Source of the DNA: IMCC26077 sp044344975
Lineage (GTDB): Bacteria > Actinomycetota > Actinomycetes > Nanopelagicales > Nanopelagicaceae
Length of the DNA: 12,889 bases
Reading direction: 5' to 3'
NCBI GenBank assembly: GCA_044344975.1
Contig: JBIJBY010000032.1
Span: 1 to 12,889 of the forward strand
Under the pieces are notes generated by a model that was given only the letters and a program-made list of their open reading frames with translations, made no database searches and had not been told where the DNA came from. Shown here in pieces: positions 1 to 6,337 of this stretch (position 1 is the first letter of the stretch; every line of letters begins with the position of its first letter). The position numbers and the translations under genes were made by a program.

Positions 1-1
1 C

Positions 2-697
2 ATCATTAGTAATGTTGACGCAGAATTTACTTACGAGAAATTACTCTCCCATGCTTCTAAGGGTATTCGCGAACGAAGGAAACTCAAGCGCGCGACCCCG
101 TCATTCTCTGGCTTTTACCTCTTGCTGGGTTTAAAAGGACGAGATGTTAATCAACGCCACCATACCGTCTCCTTTCCCGAAGATTACGATGCAGAATTTG
201 ATGCCCTATTTAAATCACTGACTCCCGTGACCGATCCAACGCTTTACATTTGCTCACCTCAAGATCTTTCAATGTCTCCCTCCCCCAATCATGAATCGTG
301 GTTTGTGCTCGTCAATGCTCCGCGTCAGAGCGGGAATAGCAATAACGGCAAGAAGAGAGATGGTTTTGATTGGCGCGCTCCAGGAGTTGCGCAACGTTAC
401 AGTGAACACCTCGTTGATCTTCTCGTAGCACGTGGATTGCTTGATAAGTCACGGATTGAAACCCTGACCTATCGTTCGCCCGCAGATATTGAGGAGCTAT
501 TCAACGCACCTGGCGGTTCGATCTATGGCAAGTCCAGCAATGGCGCAAGAGCTGCATTCAACCGGGCATCGAATCGCTCACCACTCGAAGGTCTTTATCT
601 TGTAGGTGGATCTGCCCATCCGGGCGGCGGTGTTCCACTGGTAGGAATTAGCGGCGAAATTGTCGCTAACGTAATCTCTTCCGCGCCATCAAAATAA
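2..697 (+). CDS. CrtI/CrtD-like FAD-dependent carotenoid desaturase or oxygenase, C-terminal part (5' end outside window)
   Basis: The reading frame is open from base 2 to a TAA at 695-697, giving about 231 codons; the N-terminal FAD-binding half lies outside the window. The visible part has the C-terminal signature of the phytoene desaturase superfamily: a SGFYLLLGLKG segment, WFVLVNAPR, an SIYGKSSNGARAAF segment, and near the end GLYLVGGSAHPGGGVPLVGISG, the second FAD/substrate-binding motif. The family desaturates or oxidises carotenoid backbones at the membrane. It is a second paralogue beside the complete crtI at 3228-4703. The HPGGGVP form of the end motif differs from the QPGVGVP of that gene, so it probably acts on another carotenoid, as CrtD-type 3,4-desaturases or CrtP-type oxygenases do. 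The exact substrate cannot be read from the fragment. Its last 32 bases overlap the convergent phosphatidyltransferase gene. Confidence 0.85.
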   Translation: MISNVDAEFTYEKLLSHASKGIRERRKLKRATPSFSGFYLLLGLKGRDVNQRHHTVSFPEDYDAEFDALFKSLTPVTDPTLYICSPQDLSMSPSPNHESWFVLVNAPRQSGNSNNGKKRDGFDWRAPGVAQRYSEHLVDLLVARGLLDKSRIETLTYRSPADIEELFNAPGGSIYGKSSNGARAAFNRASNRSPLEGLYLVGGSAHPGGGVPLVGISGEIVANVISSAPSK

Positions 698-1301
698 ATT
701 GTGCAAGAGCAATACTCTGCATGGCGAGCCAGATGATAGACACCACAACTAGACAATTGGAATAGATACTTTGACCCAAGAAACCGAAGGCGACAAGTAG
801 ACCTCGAACAGGTCGTTCACAGATTGTGACAACTCCCAAAACTCCTGAATTCGCTCCCGCAAGATGATTGAGTTTTGCGCGGCCGTACTCCTGGGTCGCA
901 ACTACTACCCAGATAGTAAGTAAGAGAGCAGGAGAGATTCCAGCATAATAAAGAGAACCAATCCAGAGTAGTTCTGTGACTCGATCGACAATCCCATCCC
1001 AAACTCCACCGAGTGGAGAAGTTTTTCTCCGAATGATTGCAACGGCACCATCAAATCCATCCACCATCAATGAAAATAAGATCAGCAGGGCAATGCTCAG
1101 GTTACTGTCAGCAAAGAGAGCGAGCGTTGCCAAAAAAGGTGCCAATAACGTCACAGCATTAGGGGGGACTTTTAGTAATACAAAAGGCTTCACGAGAAAA
1201 TAATTGATTGCCAAATATGCCCTGGCGGTACCTGAGACTTCAACACCAGCTTCGTATCCATGCACCTCAGACCAGGCTCGAAGATATTCACTGCGATTCA
1301 T
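666..1301 (-). CDS. CDP-alcohol phosphatidyltransferase family membrane protein
   Basis: A 211-residue membrane protein with about five or six hydrophobic segments. It carries the family signature at residues 81-106: D81, D84-G85, A88, G98, D102 and D106 are present with exact spacing, and the four Asp would bind the divalent metals. The family moves a phosphatidyl group (or CDP-linked analogue) from a CDP-alcohol to an acceptor such as inositol phosphate, glycerol phosphate or another polyol. The acceptor here is unknown. One oddity is that the Arg that normally follows A88 is Ile89. The ATG at 1299-1301 shares its A with the metF stop (TAATG), so translation is probably coupled to metF, although no metabolic link between them is obvious. 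The 3' end converges with, and overlaps by 32 bases, the carotenoid desaturase gene. Function beyond family level is not resolved. Confidence 0.85.
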   Translation of the reverse strand: MNRSEYLRAWSEVHGYEAGVEVSGTARAYLAINYFLVKPFVLLKVPPNAVTLLAPFLATLALFADSNLSIALLILFSLMVDGFDGAVAIIRRKTSPLGGVWDGIVDRVTELLWIGSLYYAGISPALLLTIWVVVATQEYGRAKLNHLAGANSGVLGVVTICERPVRGLLVAFGFLGQSIYSNCLVVVSIIWLAMQSIALAQFILMARKRLR

Positions 1302-2146
1302 TATCTAATTCCTAAGTTTGCAACAACTTCACGGGTTGCAGGTGAGGTATTCAATGTGAAGAAATGAAGCGCATCAACCCCGATGGCAAGCAACTCTTGG
1401 CAAAGCGTAGTTGCGACCTCAACTCCCAGGCGCTGAACTGCTATGGGATCCTCTGCAACATCCTCAAAGCGCGCCTTGATTGGAGGTGGAATCTCCGTTC
1501 CAGAGAGCTCTGCAAATCGAATTAATTGTTTGACATTAGTTACGGGCATGATTCCTGGAATTAACTGCACAGTAAGACCAGCGCCCGCCACCTCTTCCAT
1601 CAACCGTTCCCAAGAGTGCACATCAAAGAAAAATTGGGAAATTGCAAAGGTTGCACCAGCATCAACTTTTCGTTGTAGCGTTGCAAGATCCTCAGCTCGG
1701 TTCGCACTTGCGGGGTGACCGTCCGGAAAGACGGCTACGCCAACTGAAAATCCCATTCCATGTGCTAACTCGACAAGTTGATCGGCATGATCGACGCCAT
1801 CGGTTGTTCCGACCCATGGATCCCGTGGACCTCCCGGTGGATCTCCTCGTAAGGCAAGCACGTGGTCAATTCCGGCGCTCTTGTATTGGGTGAGCACCGA
1901 TTCAAGTTCGGTGCGCGTTGCCCCCACGCAAGTTAAATGCGCAACAGTCGGAATTCCCGTTCGAGAAGTTATCTCTGAAGTTATTCGAAGCGTCCGATCG
2001 CGGGAACTTCCACCCGCCCCATAAGTTACGGAGAGGAAATCTGGTGCGATATCTGCGAGTTGAGCCAAGGTGTGCCAGAGCCGCTCCTCCCCTGCCTCAT
2101 CCTTGGGAGGGAAGAACTCAAACGAGAGGCTTATCGGCTCATCCAC
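1301..2146 (-). CDS. metF: 5,10-methylenetetrahydrofolate reductase
   Basis: A cytosolic FAD enzyme that reduces 5,10-methylene-THF to 5-methyl-THF, the methyl donor for methionine synthesis. The 281 residues match the bacterial MetF length and fold. FEFFPP at 9-14 carries the conserved catalytic Glu10. SVTYGAGGSSRDRT follows at 39-52 and AHLTCVGAT at 69-77. LRGDPP at 99-104 contains Asp102, which aligns with the flavin-contacting Asp of E. coli MetF, and ISQFFFD with Gln171 forms part of the folate site. The start is a GTG at 2144-2146; a TACCCT hexamer seven bases upstream suggests a leaderless mRNA, and no Shine-Dalgarno sequence is visible. It is divergent from crtE with only 23 bases between the two start codons, and its stop overlaps the phosphatidyltransferase start by one base. 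A metF next to a polyprenyl synthase is a recurrent actinobacterial arrangement. Confidence 0.95.
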   Translation of the reverse strand: MDEPISLSFEFFPPKDEAGEERLWHTLAQLADIAPDFLSVTYGAGGSSRDRTLRITSEITSRTGIPTVAHLTCVGATRTELESVLTQYKSAGIDHVLALRGDPPGGPRDPWVGTTDGVDHADQLVELAHGMGFSVGVAVFPDGHPASANRAEDLATLQRKVDAGATFAISQFFFDVHSWERLMEEVAGAGLTVQLIPGIMPVTNVKQLIRFAELSGTEIPPPIKARFEDVAEDPIAVQRLGVEVATTLCQELLAIGVDALHFFTLNTSPATREVVANLGIR

Positions 2147-2153
2147 GGCAGTC

Positions 2154-2159
2154 AGGGTA
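2154..2159 (-). promoter_or_regulatory. Candidate -10 element for metF (leaderless)
   Basis: On the minus strand the hexamer reads TACCCT (TAnnnT form) and ends seven bases before the metF GTG, the distance expected if transcription starts at the start codon. No convincing -35 hexamer is visible. The hexamer shares its TA (2158-2159) with the facing crtE hexamer. The call rests on position and the short gap, so it is moderate at best. Confidence 0.4.
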
Positions 2160-2163
2160 GCGT
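2158..2163 (+). promoter_or_regulatory. Candidate -10 element for crtE (leaderless)
   Basis: TAGCGT ends six bases before the crtE ATG at 2170, so a transcript would begin at or next to the A of the start codon. The 23-base gap to metF leaves no room for a normal leader, and no purine-rich ribosome binding site precedes the ATG. No good -35 box is visible; any such box would lie inside the metF coding start. Confidence 0.4.
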
Positions 2164-2169
2164 TGCCAC

Positions 2170-3228
2170 ATGCTTTCTGGCCCCCGTTTGGCGATAGACC
2201 GCGCCCTGGAGCGTTTTCTTGCCAGCGCCCATGAGCAAATCACCGCCATCGATGGCGAGCTAACTCCCATTAGTAGCGCGCTCAACGAATTCCTCGCTGG
2301 CGGGAAAAGATTGCGTCCACTCTTTGCTACAGCCGGCTTCGTTGGCGCCGGTGGTTCTCTTGATGACGAAAGCATCTATCGAGCTTGCGTTTGCCTCGAA
2401 CTTCTTCAAGCATGCGCGCTGATTCATGATGACATGATGGATGGATCAGATACTCGGCGAGGTGCGCCCTCAATGCACCGCAGATTCGAACGAGAGCACT
2501 CCGAACGTCGCGGTTTTGGCGATAGTGAAAATTTTGGCCATGCGACAGCGCTCTTGCTAGGAGATCTCGCTTTAGTTTGGTCTACCCAAGCGCTCAATCT
2601 CTCCGGCCTCTCTGATTTACAACTTCGTTCTGTTAATCCGATTTTTGACATCATGCGGGTCGAGCTGATGGCAGGACAGTATCTCGACATGCATGGCGGT
2701 AGCCTCGATACGATGTCGATCGAAAGCGCGATAAAGATTGCAACGTACAAATCCGGAAAATATACGATTGAACGACCGCTACATTTTGGCGGAGTTCTCG
2801 CTCACCCCGATGAAAATGGCGCTCTCTTGGCGGCTTACAGCGAGTATGGAATTCCCCTTGGGATTGCCTTCCAACTCAGAGACGACCTGCTTGGAGTGTT
2901 TGGGGATAGCGCCATAACAGGAAAGCCAGCAGGAGATGACTTACTTGAAGGAAAGCGGACCGCCCTTATTGCATATGCACAAAAACATCTCTCGGAGAGA
3001 GAGCACGAAGAGTTTGCCACCCTCTTTGGTAAGAAGAATCTCACCTTGGATCAGATTGACCGATTGCGTCTGCTGATTAAGAACACCGGTGCAGTTGATT
3101 TCATCGAGAAATTAATCGAAGAGAAAACTATCCTTGCCCTGACCGCACTTCAAAACTCAAAGATTTCAAGCTCGGGCCGGGAACTTCTCGCAGAGCTTGC
3201 AATAAAGGCCACTCAAAGGAGCGCGTAA
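2170..3228 (+). CDS. crtE: Geranylgeranyl diphosphate synthase (polyprenyl synthetase)
   Basis: A trans-isoprenyl diphosphate synthase that adds isopentenyl diphosphate units to allylic primers; in this operon the product should be C20 GGPP for phytoene synthesis. The 352 residues show GGKRLRP at 44-50, the first Asp-rich motif DDMMDGSDTRRG at 87-98 (two Mg-binding Asp and the RR that binds diphosphate), KSGKYT at 194-199, and the second Asp-rich motif in FQLRDDLLGVFGD at 234-246. The residues just before the first motif are small (Ala81, Cys82, Ala83), consistent with a C20 or longer product rather than C15. The ATG at 2170 fits the usual N-terminus. The stop overlaps the crtI start (TAATG, shared base 3228). 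A role in longer prenyl chains, like the neighbouring IdsA-type enzymes of mycobacteria, is possible but the crt context favours GGPP. Confidence 0.93.
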   Translation: MLSGPRLAIDRALERFLASAHEQITAIDGELTPISSALNEFLAGGKRLRPLFATAGFVGAGGSLDDESIYRACVCLELLQACALIHDDMMDGSDTRRGAPSMHRRFEREHSERRGFGDSENFGHATALLLGDLALVWSTQALNLSGLSDLQLRSVNPIFDIMRVELMAGQYLDMHGGSLDTMSIESAIKIATYKSGKYTIERPLHFGGVLAHPDENGALLAAYSEYGIPLGIAFQLRDDLLGVFGDSAITGKPAGDDLLEGKRTALIAYAQKHLSEREHEEFATLFGKKNLTLDQIDRLRLLIKNTGAVDFIEKLIEEKTILALTALQNSKISSSGRELLAELAIKATQRSA

Positions 3229-4703
3229 TGCGTACAGTCTCAGGACCTACCGACAAGGTGATTGTCGTTGGCGCTGGGCTTGGCGGATTAAGCGCAGCGC
3301 TTCGATTGGCGGGAGCAGGGCGAGAAGTAACAATTGTTGAACGTGAAGCAGTTCCCGGTGGTCGAAATGGTCTTCTTGCTGATCAGGGTTATCGCTTCGA
3401 CACTGGGCCAACAGTGCTCACCATGCCCTCGCTCATCGAAGAGGCCCTTGCATCGGTCGGTGAAAAGCTCTCGGATTGGCTTGATCTCGTTCCGCTCCGC
3501 CCGCTCTATCGCGCCTTCTATCACGATGGTTCTTCGCTAGATGTCTTTCCCAACACTGCAGAGATGGAAGAGGAGATTGCTCGCGTCATCGGGCCATCAG
3601 AGGCGCTTGGCTACCGCAAATATGTAGATTTTGTGACCAAGCTATACAAGTACGAAATGAATGACTTCATCGATCGCAATATCGACTCTCCGCTCCAACT
3701 TCTCACTCCAAATCTTGCTCGATTAATTGCAATCGGTGGCTTTAGACGCCTAGCTCCAAAAGTCAATCAATACTTGAAAGATCCTCGCACGCAGAAGGTT
3801 TACTCCTTCCAAGCCATGTACGCCGGTGTCAGCCCGCAACAAGCGCTGGCAATTTATGCAGTTATTGCCTACATGGATAGCGTCAATGGCGTCTTCTTCC
3901 CGAAGGGTGGTATGCATGCGCTTCCTAGGGCGCTTGCTGGCGCTGCCCAGAAGCATGGCGTGAAGATTCGATATTCAACGACTGTAGCGAGCGTTGCAAT
4001 CAAAAATGGTCGCGCTACGGGAGTGATCACTGATACTGGCGAACATATTTCTGGTGATGTGGTGGTGCTTAATCCAGATCTACCTATCGCTTACAAAGAG
4101 TTGCTCGATAAAGAACCTTTCGACGTCAAACGTTTGAATTACTCACCATCGTGCGTCGTCATGCTCGTCGGATCAAATAAAAGTTACGACCATATTGCCC
4201 ATCACAATATTCACTTTGGTCAGTCATGGGATGGCGTCTTTGATGAATTAATCAAGAAAAAAACCTTCATGACCGATCCATCTTTGCTCGTCACTGTGCC
4301 AACTTACGATGACCCCAACTTGGCACCTGCGGGTAAATCCTCGTATTACGTGCTTTTCCCAACACCTAACCTCAACTCCAGTATTGACTGGTCGAAGGAG
4401 CGAGATCGCTATCGTGACGAGATGGTCCGCACTCTCGAAGCTCGCGGCTATACCGATTTCGCCGCTGGAATTGAGGTTGAACACCTCACGACTCCAGTTG
4501 AATGGCGAGCGCAAGGAATGGAGGCAGGAGCGCCCTTTGCTAGCGCTCACACCTTCTTTCAAACAGGTCCCTTCCGACCACGAAACTTGGCGCGCGGCAT
4601 TGAAAATGTAGTCTTTACCGGCTCTGGCACTCAGCCTGGCGTTGGTGTGCCCATGGTCTTAATCTCCGGCAAATTAGCGGCAGAGCGAATCATCGGTCGA
4701 TGA
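3228..4703 (+). CDS. crtI: Phytoene desaturase (lycopene-forming)
   Basis: A membrane-associated FAD enzyme that introduces double bases of conjugation into phytoene; bacterial CrtI usually makes four desaturations to give lycopene. The 491 residues match the family length. The N-terminus has the dinucleotide-binding GAGLGG at 15-20, followed by a Glu that should bind ribose in IVEREAVPGGR. The YRFDTGPTVLTMP segment follows, and the C-terminal flavin motif FTGSGTQPGVGVPMVLISG is at about 464-482. The start ATG shares its A with the crtE stop, and the stop overlaps the crtB start by four bases (ATGA), so all three genes are probably translated in a coupled way from one transcript. It is clearly distinct from the desaturase fragment at the window start. 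The number of desaturation steps cannot be read from sequence. Confidence 0.94.
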   Translation: MRTVSGPTDKVIVVGAGLGGLSAALRLAGAGREVTIVEREAVPGGRNGLLADQGYRFDTGPTVLTMPSLIEEALASVGEKLSDWLDLVPLRPLYRAFYHDGSSLDVFPNTAEMEEEIARVIGPSEALGYRKYVDFVTKLYKYEMNDFIDRNIDSPLQLLTPNLARLIAIGGFRRLAPKVNQYLKDPRTQKVYSFQAMYAGVSPQQALAIYAVIAYMDSVNGVFFPKGGMHALPRALAGAAQKHGVKIRYSTTVASVAIKNGRATGVITDTGEHISGDVVVLNPDLPIAYKELLDKEPFDVKRLNYSPSCVVMLVGSNKSYDHIAHHNIHFGQSWDGVFDELIKKKTFMTDPSLLVTVPTYDDPNLAPAGKSSYYVLFPTPNLNSSIDWSKERDRYRDEMVRTLEARGYTDFAAGIEVEHLTTPVEWRAQGMEAGAPFASAHTFFQTGPFRPRNLARGIENVVFTGSGTQPGVGVPMVLISGKLAAERIIGR

Positions 4704-5632
4704 GTGCGCGCGAACTAGATGCAGCAGGAATCGTCGCTCCGGAGCTACGCGCCTCATACTCCGAGTGCAAACGTCTTAACTCGCTCCATGGAAAGACCTA
4801 CTACCTAGCCACGCTCTTACTCCCGCCAGGAAAGCGACCGTTTGTGCACGCGCTATATGGCTTTGCGCGATATGCCGATGAGATTGTCGATGATCTAGCA
4901 TCGACGCTATCTGCAGAAGAGAAAGAGTCTGCCCTCTCAGCATGGAGTACGCAGATCCTCAAGGATCTAGCGAACGGCGAGAGTAAAGATCATGTTGGTG
5001 CAGCGCTAGTTGATACGGTCCAAAGATTTCAAATTCCCATTAAACATTTTGAAGCCTTTTTACGCTCTATGGCTATGGATATCTCTATCTCTCGATACGA
5101 GAGCTACGAGAACCTTATGGAATATGTCTATGGCTCTGCCGCCGTAATTGGATTAGAGATGGTGCCAATTTTGGGAGCACTCTCTGACGATGCATACCCT
5201 GCGGCAGAGAAGCTTGGCATCGCTTTCCAACTTGCTAATTTTATCCGCGATGTTGGCGAAGATTTGGAGCGAGGACGAATCTATCTTCCACTCGATGAAT
5301 TATCTTCCTTTAACGTCAGCGAAGAGATGCTAATGGCACGAGTTGTTACTCCTGAGCTAAAAGAGGCGCTCAAATTCAACATTGAAAGAGTGCGCCAGCT
5401 CCAACGTGAAGCAGCCCCTGGCATCAAACTCCTTGCACCAGAAAGTCGCGCATGTATCGAAGCTGCAAGTGAGCTCTATTGTGGAATTGTGGATGAGGTA
5501 GAGAAGATCAACTATCAAATATTTACCAAGCGAGCGAAGACCTCTACGACCAGAAGACTTGCAGTTGCCCTCCCTGCTTTTACCCGCGCTCTTGCTGCAC
5601 GCCGCGCGCACCCCAGTAGATCCACAAACTGA
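4700..5632 (+). CDS. crtB: Phytoene synthase
   Basis: Condenses two GGPP head to head into 15-cis-phytoene, the committing step to C40 carotenoids. The 310 residues hold both Asp-rich motifs of the squalene/phytoene synthase family: DEIVDD at 60-65 and DVGED at 184-188, the latter in the typical context NFIRDVGEDLERGRIYLP. KTYYLATLLLP at 32-42 is the usual N-terminal block. The ATG lies in an ATGA overlap with the crtI stop. The last 53 bases (5580-5632) are also the 3' end of the convergent crtYd, so the basic C-terminal tail of CrtB (about the last 17 residues) and the CrtYd C-terminus are encoded by the same DNA on opposite strands. Any terminator for the operon must sit inside crtYd or be absent. 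Confidence 0.94.
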   Translation: MSARELDAAGIVAPELRASYSECKRLNSLHGKTYYLATLLLPPGKRPFVHALYGFARYADEIVDDLASTLSAEEKESALSAWSTQILKDLANGESKDHVGAALVDTVQRFQIPIKHFEAFLRSMAMDISISRYESYENLMEYVYGSAAVIGLEMVPILGALSDDAYPAAEKLGIAFQLANFIRDVGEDLERGRIYLPLDELSSFNVSEEMLMARVVTPELKEALKFNIERVRQLQREAAPGIKLLAPESRACIEAASELYCGIVDEVEKINYQIFTKRAKTSTTRRLAVALPAFTRALAARRAHPSRSTN

Positions 5633-5891
5633 TAACGCCAAGAATTAGTGCGAAACCAAATAAGAGATCTTCCACTGGAGCGCTCGCAATCCGAAATCCT
5701 GTGATGAATTGATCTCGATACATCACGATTTCGCGCGAGGTAAGCCACCAATTGGTGAGTAATTGGAATGGCAAAATAATTGCGTATGAGGTCCAAAAAG
5801 CGCGGCGCAGAATCATTCGTCGTCGCGTGATGAATAAGTCAAAGAGAATTGCTATCGGGACGGCAACTAAGGCAAGTTGGGTGTAGCTCAC
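5580..5891 (-). CDS. crtYd: Lycopene cyclase subunit, CrtYd type
   Basis: The second half of the heterodimeric lycopene cyclase found in actinobacteria, an integral membrane enzyme that cyclises the ends of lycopene. It has 103 residues and three predicted membrane segments (about 4-22, 32-52 and 72-94). The conserved PxE(D/E) cyclase motif is PVED at 72-75, in the phrase IASAPVEDLLFGFAL. The start is a GTG at 5889-5891 overlapping the crtYc stop (GTGA), so the two subunits are coupled. The lycopene epsilon-cyclase pair (CrtYe/CrtYf) belongs to the same family, so beta against epsilon ring type cannot be settled by eye. Its 3' end lies inside crtB on the other strand. Confidence 0.85.
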   Translation of the reverse strand: MSYTQLALVAVPIAILFDLFITRRRMILRRAFWTSYAIILPFQLLTNWWLTSREIVMYRDQFITGFRIASAPVEDLLFGFALILGVISLWIYWGARGVQQERG

Positions 5892-6229
5892 TTTTCATCA
5901 CCAAACTTCCATTTGCTGTTATTTCGTTTAACTACTCCGACCGCCTCAATAGTCAAAATTGCCGCAAGTGGTACAACGGTGAAGAAGAGGAACTCTTCGA
6001 GCGGGATACCGCCAAAACCGATAATCCCTAAGATCTGATCCTCATCAAAATGCCAATGCCCTCTGCTGATTGCATAGAGATCCCAAATAATAAAAACCGC
6101 CGCAACCGGCAAAATGCTAAGTAGCGCGCGCTTGAGGCGTCGGAGCACCCCTACCTTCAAAAAAATTTCAAGCCAGAACGAGCCTGCGACCGTGAATGCA
6201 ATCATTGCAAGGTAGCCGAACTTGAGCAT
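5888..6229 (-). CDS. crtYc: Lycopene cyclase subunit, CrtYc type
   Basis: First half of the split lycopene cyclase, 113 residues with about three membrane segments (4-25, 36-53 and 77-99). The family motif is PLEE at 76-79 within GFGGIPLEEFLFF, preceded by a WHFDEDQILG segment typical of CrtYc/CarR-type cyclases. I chose the ATG at 6227-6229. It gives the usual subunit length, and the open frame upstream runs antisense through the riboswitch with no family similarity. A TAGCAT hexamer lies five bases upstream, which suggests a leaderless message. The stop overlaps the crtYd GTG by four bases. The cyclase operon faces the crtEIB operon, so the two halves of the pathway have separate promoters and could be set independently. 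Confidence 0.87.
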   Translation of the reverse strand: MLKFGYLAMIAFTVAGSFWLEIFLKVGVLRRLKRALLSILPVAAVFIIWDLYAISRGHWHFDEDQILGIIGFGGIPLEEFLFFTVVPLAAILTIEAVGVVKRNNSKWKFGDEK

Positions 6230-6234
6230 GGCCA

Positions 6235-6240
6235 ATGCTA
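6235..6240 (-). promoter_or_regulatory. Candidate -10 element for crtYc-crtYd
   Basis: The minus strand reads TAGCAT, ending five bases before the crtYc ATG, slightly shorter than ideal for a leaderless start. It shares the TA at 6239-6240 with the facing -10 of the riboswitch transcript. No clear -35 box is visible. Confidence 0.35.
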
Positions 6241-6244
6241 TCCT
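6236..6244 (+). promoter_or_regulatory. Candidate extended -10 promoter for the TPP riboswitch / pnuT unit
   Basis: TGCTATCCT is an extended -10 (TGn plus TATCCT). It would start transcription near 6251, just where the recognisable riboswitch aptamer begins. That fit with an independently recognised RNA element is the main support. The hexamer overlaps the facing crtYc hexamer through the shared TA. No -35 consensus is evident, which an extended -10 can tolerate. Confidence 0.45.
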
Positions 6245-6250
6245 TTTGCT

Positions 6251-6332
6251 CGCACGGGAGCCGAAGTTCGGCTGAGAGGGTGGCTCGCCACCGACCGTTA
6301 GAACCAGTCCGGTAATGCGGATTCGGAAGGGG
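6251..6332 (+). promoter_or_regulatory. TPP (thiamine pyrophosphate) riboswitch, THI element
   Basis: The order of conserved blocks matches the TPP aptamer. GGGAGCC at 6256-6262 opens a hairpin (AGCCGAA/TTCGGCT, 6259-6273), followed by the diagnostic CTGAGAGGG at 6272-6280. An extra hairpin GGTGG-CTCG-CCACC spans 6279-6292. GACC lies at 6293-6296 and GAACCAGTCC at 6301-6310. The GTAAT loop at 6312-6316 is closed by TCCG/CGGA, and the purine-rich GGAAGGGG closes the element at 6325-6332. TPP binding normally turns down the downstream gene. The outer closing helix is not convincing by eye and the exact ends are uncertain. No terminator hairpin sits between the aptamer and the ATG at 6338, so control is most likely of translation. 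Confidence 0.88.
6325..6332 (+). promoter_or_regulatory. Ribosome binding site embedded in the riboswitch 3' strand
   Basis: GGAAGGGG lies five bases before the pnuT ATG and is the only strong Shine-Dalgarno-like sequence seen at a start in the window. It is also the conserved 3' block of the TPP aptamer, so ligand binding would directly hide the ribosome site. It fixes the pnuT start at 6338. Confidence 0.65.
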
Positions 6333-6337
6333 TAACC

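Noticed and set aside
2424..2750. 108-codon minus-strand open frame inside crtE.
   Set aside because: It is antisense to the Asp-rich motif region of crtE, with no family similarity or start signals.
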